Below are positions 6,669-9,481 of a stretch of 9,481 nucleotides of DNA, piece after piece. The stretch lies in NCBI RefSeq assembly GCF_019402445.1, contig NZ_SRZM01000316.1, positions 1 through 9,481 of the forward strand, in the 5' to 3' direction. Each line of letters starts with the position of its first letter. The first letter of the stretch is position 1. Made by a program: the position numbers and the translations under genes. Under the pieces are notes generated by a model. That model saw only the letters and a list, made by a program, of their open reading frames with translations, searched no databases and had not been told where the DNA came from. The DNA is from Brachyspira pilosicoli. Lineage in GTDB: Bacteria; Spirochaetota; Brachyspiria; Brachyspirales; Brachyspiraceae.

Positions 6669-7789
6669 TGAGCAGTAATTTAAAAGATAAATTTGCAAGT
6701 ATTTTAGAGAAAGAGGGATTTATAAATGTATTTTCATCTTTTCTTGCTATTATTATAGGTTTACTTTTAGGGCTTATAATACTTTTGGTTAGTAATGTAA
6801 GAGATGCTTTTCCTGCTTTTATGACTATACTTTCTGGAGGTTTTTCTGGGGGAATGAGAGGAATAGGACAGGTTATATATACGGCTACTCCTTTAATATT
6901 AACAGGGCTTTCAGTTGGTTTTGCTTTTAAGAATGGACTTTTTAATATAGGAGCTTCAGGTCAATTTATTATAGGGGCTTATGCTGCAGTATTAGTTGCT
7001 ATTAAATGTACATTCTTGCCTCCTGCAATTCATTGGGTTGTTGCTTTGCTTGCTTCATTTATAGCTGGTGGTTTATGGGCTTATTTGCCCGGACTTCTTA
7101 AAGCAAGATTTAATGTTAATGAAGTTATTTCAAGCATAATGATGAATTATATTGGTATGTATCTTGCTAATTATTTAGTTACTTTAACAGTTTATGATAT
7201 GCTTAAAAATCAATCGCAAAATATTCCTCCTTCAGCTACATTACCTGGAATGGGATTAGATGTATTATTTAGAGGCTCTAGTGCAAATGGCGGTTTTTTT
7301 GTTGCTGTGATAGTTGTTATTATAGTTTATATAATACTTTCTAAAACTACATTTGGTTTTGAGCTTAAAGCTTGCGGATTAAACAAAGATGCGAGCAGAT
7401 ATGCAGGTATCAATGAAAAAAGAAATATTATACTTTCTATGGTAATTGCCGGTGCTTTAGCTGGACTTGGTGGAGGGCTTCTTTATTTATCTGGTATTGG
7501 CAAACATATTGAGGTTGTTGATGTGCTTGCTGAAGAGGGATTTATGGGCATACCTATTGCATTACTTGGACTTTCTCACCCTATAGGTGTTTTAATTGCG
7601 GGGCTTTTTATTGCTCATATCACAGTGGGCGGATTTTATATGCAGGTTTATGATTTTACACCTGAGATAATAGAGATGATTATTGCTTCTATTATTTATT
7701 TTAGTGCTTTTGCTTTGCTTTTTAAATCTATTGTTGGATTTATATCTAAAAAGATAAACAAAAATAGAGAAACAAATGCTAATGAGTAA
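6668..7789 (+). CDS. Nucleoside ABC importer permease, BPD_transp_2 family (NupB/YufP-like)
   Basis: A 373-residue polytopic membrane protein with roughly nine hydrophobic segments, forming half of the transmembrane channel of the importer. A cytoplasmic N-terminus precedes the first helix (about 22-42). Family signatures are GLSVGFAFKNGLFNIGASGQFIIGAY (about 80-105), the cytoplasmic stretch FNVNEVISSIMMNYI (148-162), FELKACGLNKDASRYAGI (231-248), which by analogy with this family contacts the ATPase, and AGALAGLGGGLLY (261-273). The C-terminus is a short basic cytoplasmic tail. Its start overlaps the ATPase stop by one base, and the partner permease begins 41 nt downstream, so the two should form a heterodimeric channel. 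Length and motifs are intact. The ligand is inferred from the neighbouring phosphorylases and deoC. Confidence 0.93.
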   Translation: MSSNLKDKFASILEKEGFINVFSSFLAIIIGLLLGLIILLVSNVRDAFPAFMTILSGGFSGGMRGIGQVIYTATPLILTGLSVGFAFKNGLFNIGASGQFIIGAYAAVLVAIKCTFLPPAIHWVVALLASFIAGGLWAYLPGLLKARFNVNEVISSIMMNYIGMYLANYLVTLTVYDMLKNQSQNIPPSATLPGMGLDVLFRGSSANGGFFVAVIVVIIVYIILSKTTFGFELKACGLNKDASRYAGINEKRNIILSMVIAGALAGLGGGLLYLSGIGKHIEVVDVLAEEGFMGIPIALLGLSHPIGVLIAGLFIAHITVGGFYMQVYDFTPEIIEMIIASIIYFSAFALLFKSIVGFISKKINKNRETNANE

Positions 7790-7830
7790 AAATGCAAGTT
7801 AAGTAAAAGACAAATAAAAAGGAGTTTTCA

Positions 7831-8784
7831 ATGGATACAATTTATTTTTTAGTACAGCAGACTATGTTTTTTTCTATTCCTCTTTTACTTGTTGCTTTGG
7901 GGGGAATGTTTTCTGAGAGGAGCGGAGTTGTTAATATTGCTCTTGAAGGCATTATGATAATAGGAGCTTTTGCGGGAATATTTTTTATAAGCAGGCTTGG
8001 AGCTAATTTCCCTCCTACCGTTACATTATTTTTGGCTATGATTATATCTGCTTTAGCAGGTATTATATTTTCACTTTTTCATGCTTATGCTGCTATTAAT
8101 ATGAGTGCCGATCAAGTTATTAGCGGTACTGCTTTAAATATATTTGCACCTGCTTTTGCTATATATGTTACTAGAGCTATACAAACTGTTCAGCAAATAA
8201 GTTTTGTTAATAATTTTAGAATAGAGTCTGTGCCTATACTTGGAAGTATTCCTGTTATTGGTAATTTATTATTTAAAAATACTTATATAACAACTTATAT
8301 AGGTTTTATAATACTAGCTTTATCTTGGTTTATACTCTATAAGACAAGATTTGGTCTTAGGCTTAGAAGCTGCGGAGAACATCCTCAGGCTGCTGATTCT
8401 GTGGGTATTAATGTTTATAAGATAAGATATATTGGTGTTGCTATATCTGGTGCTTTGGGAGGTCTTGGAGGATTAGTGTTTGTTATACCTACTTCTACAA
8501 ACTTTAATGCTACTGTTGCTGGATATGGATTTTTGGCTTTGGCAGTACTAATATTTGGTCAATGGAAGCCTATTAAAATACTTTATGCTGCTTTTTTCTT
8601 TGGGCTTATGAAAACACTTGCTTCAGCATATTCTGGTATACCTTTACTTGCTAATTTGCCTATATCTAATAGCATTTATAAAATGATACCTTATATTGCT
8701 ACTTTAATTGTGCTTTCATTTACCTCTAAAACTTCTCAAGCTCCTAAAGCTTCTGGTATACCTTATGATAAGAGTATGCGTTAA
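7831..8784 (+). CDS. Nucleoside ABC importer permease, BPD_transp_2 family (NupC/YufQ-like)
   Basis: The second channel subunit, 317 residues with about eight to nine hydrophobic segments. It carries the counterpart signatures of its neighbour: LGGMFSERSGVVNIALEGIMIIGAF (about 23-47), MSADQVISGTALN (91-103), FGLRLRSCGEHPQAADSVGI (174-193) at the likely ATPase-contact loop, and SGALGGLGGLVFV (206-218). The C-terminal tail, ending QAPKASGIPYDKSMR, is hydrophilic and resembles what I remember of the YufQ-type subfamily. AAGGAG at 7819-7824 lies 6 nt ahead of the ATG. It is the last gene of the import cluster. Sequence after its stop holds a promoter-like pair for the next gene but no convincing GC-rich terminator. 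Similar permeases serve riboflavin importers, so nucleoside transport is a context-based call. Confidence 0.93.
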   Translation: MDTIYFLVQQTMFFSIPLLLVALGGMFSERSGVVNIALEGIMIIGAFAGIFFISRLGANFPPTVTLFLAMIISALAGIIFSLFHAYAAINMSADQVISGTALNIFAPAFAIYVTRAIQTVQQISFVNNFRIESVPILGSIPVIGNLLFKNTYITTYIGFIILALSWFILYKTRFGLRLRSCGEHPQAADSVGINVYKIRYIGVAISGALGGLGGLVFVIPTSTNFNATVAGYGFLALAVLIFGQWKPIKILYAAFFFGLMKTLASAYSGIPLLANLPISNSIYKMIPYIATLIVLSFTSKTSQAPKASGIPYDKSMR

Positions 8785-8793
8785 AAAAGATGC

Positions 8794-8821
8794 TTGAATT
8801 AGATTGTTTTTATGGTATTAT
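8794..8821 (+). promoter_or_regulatory. Candidate promoter for the HAD phosphatase gene
   Basis: TTGAAT at 8794-8799 and TATTAT at 8816-8821 are separated by 16 nt. Initiation about 7 nt downstream would fall at roughly 8828-8829, essentially on the ATG. No Shine-Dalgarno sequence lies between, so the transcript may be leaderless. An overlapping TATAAA at 8821-8826 is an alternative -10 but is too close to the ATG to be useful. Confidence 0.4.
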
Positions 8822-8828
8822 ATAAAGC

Positions 8829-9481
8829 ATGCATGATATAAAATTAATAGCCACCGATTTAGATGGAACTCTTCTTAATAATAATAGTGAAATAAGCGAT
8901 TATAATAGAGATGTGCTTAAACATTGCATTAATAAGGGAATAGAACTTATATTTGCTAGTGGAAGACCTTTTGATGGTCTTAAGAGGTATAGTAAATATT
9001 TAGATAATAATAATTATTCTATAGTTTGTAATGGTTCTGTTATTACAGACAGCGAAGGTAATATTGTATATAATGAAGTTATTAAAGAGAAAGATGTTTT
9101 TTATTTAATGGATATTGCTAAAAGTTATGATGTTTATTTGCATGTTTATAATGGCAATCAATATATAGTTTCTGAAGAAGATATATATTTCAAAAATTAT
9201 GCCAAAAAAGAAAATATTACTGATGTTGTGATAGGGTTTGATTCTATTGATAATTATAATTTTAGTAAGATGTTATTTATTGGTGAAAATAATGTTCTTT
9301 CTAACCTAGAAATTTATATAAGAGATAATCTTGATGTTCATACTTCATTTTCTCATCCTAATTTTTTGGAAGTTTTGGCTTCTGGTATTAATAAGGGGAG
9401 TGCTTTGAAGTGGCTATGCGATAAGAAAAGTATTGATAGAAAAAATGTAATAGCTTTTGGTGATAATTATAACGATATAGA
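8829..9481 (+). CDS. HAD-superfamily hydrolase, Cof-type sugar/nucleotide phosphatase (3' end off window)
   Basis: The first 217 codons of a Cof/YbjI-type (HAD subclass IIB) phosphatase; family members are usually about 260-280 aa, so perhaps 50 residues are missing past the right edge. Motif I is IATDLDGTLL with nucleophile D10 and acid/base D12, motif II is FASGRP with S44, motif III is the lysine in LASGINKGSAL (K189), and motif IV GDNYNDI (211-217) is reached just at the edge. The cap domain lies between motifs II and III. Such enzymes dephosphorylate small phosphorylated metabolites such as sugar phosphates or flavin mononucleotide; the substrate is not predictable. An in-frame TAA at 8823-8825 rules out an upstream start, and the ATG at 8829 has no visible Shine-Dalgarno site. 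It lies 44 nt after the permease and probably has its own promoter. Confidence 0.9.
   Translation, partial: MHDIKLIATDLDGTLLNNNSEISDYNRDVLKHCINKGIELIFASGRPFDGLKRYSKYLDNNNYSIVCNGSVITDSEGNIVYNEVIKEKDVFYLMDIAKSYDVYLHVYNGNQYIVSEEDIYFKNYAKKENITDVVIGFDSIDNYNFSKMLFIGENNVLSNLEIYIRDNLDVHTSFSHPNFLEVLASGINKGSALKWLCDKKSIDRKNVIAFGDNYNDI

Noticed and set aside
4018..8784. Riboflavin (Rfu-type) uptake as the role of the ABC system
   Set aside because: BMP-family receptors can bind riboflavin, but adjacent deoC and two nucleoside phosphorylases make nucleosides the better supported ligand; kept as an alternative only.
8790..8830. ATGCTT / AAGCAT complementarity flanking the candidate promoter after the permease
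   Set aside because: Six base pairs around a loop of about 29 nt are not a convincing terminator or operator.
1..9481. CRISPR arrays, tRNA or rRNA genes, insertion sequences, phage or defence genes
   Set aside because: I saw no regularly spaced repeats, tRNA-like cloverleaf segments, transposase motifs or defence-type domains; the window reads as ordinary transport and metabolism genes.

Overview
This is a very AT-rich stretch in which every recognisable gene lies on the + strand. Base composition, A/T-ending codons, short AT-only intergenic gaps and a PnrA/BMP-type nucleoside importer suggest a low-GC anaerobic bacterium. An intestinal spirochaete such as Brachyspira is my best guess, from general resemblance rather than from any diagnostic marker.

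Layout. Positions 1-203 hold no complete gene: a short GC-rich patch (about 8-34), possibly the tail of an upstream gene or a dispersed repeat, then an AT-rich leader. A MATE-family efflux transporter follows (204-1559; ATG chosen over the upstream TTG at 189). Next is a tight co-directional cluster: deoC (deoxyribose-phosphate aldolase), two tandem uridine-phosphorylase-type nucleoside phosphorylases, a BMP/PnrA-family lipoprotein, a double-domain ABC ATPase and two BPD_transp_2 permeases (1653-8784). Gaps within the cluster run from a 1-nt overlap to about 70 nt. A HAD/Cof-type phosphatase begins at 8829 and runs off the right edge.

How the genes work together. The ABC system (lipoprotein, ATPase, two permeases) should import nucleosides. 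The phosphorylases would split them into base and (deoxy)ribose-1-phosphate. DeoC would cleave deoxyribose-5-phosphate to acetaldehyde and glyceraldehyde-3-phosphate. The phosphopentomutase (DeoB) needed to link the last two steps is not in the window. A GC-containing hairpin between the lipoprotein and ATPase genes may set a high receptor-to-transporter ratio.

No clearly new system is visible. The items most worth a second look are the diverged substrate loop of the first phosphorylase, the lipoprotein/ATPase hairpin, a possible leaderless start for the HAD gene, and the GC-rich patch at the left edge.
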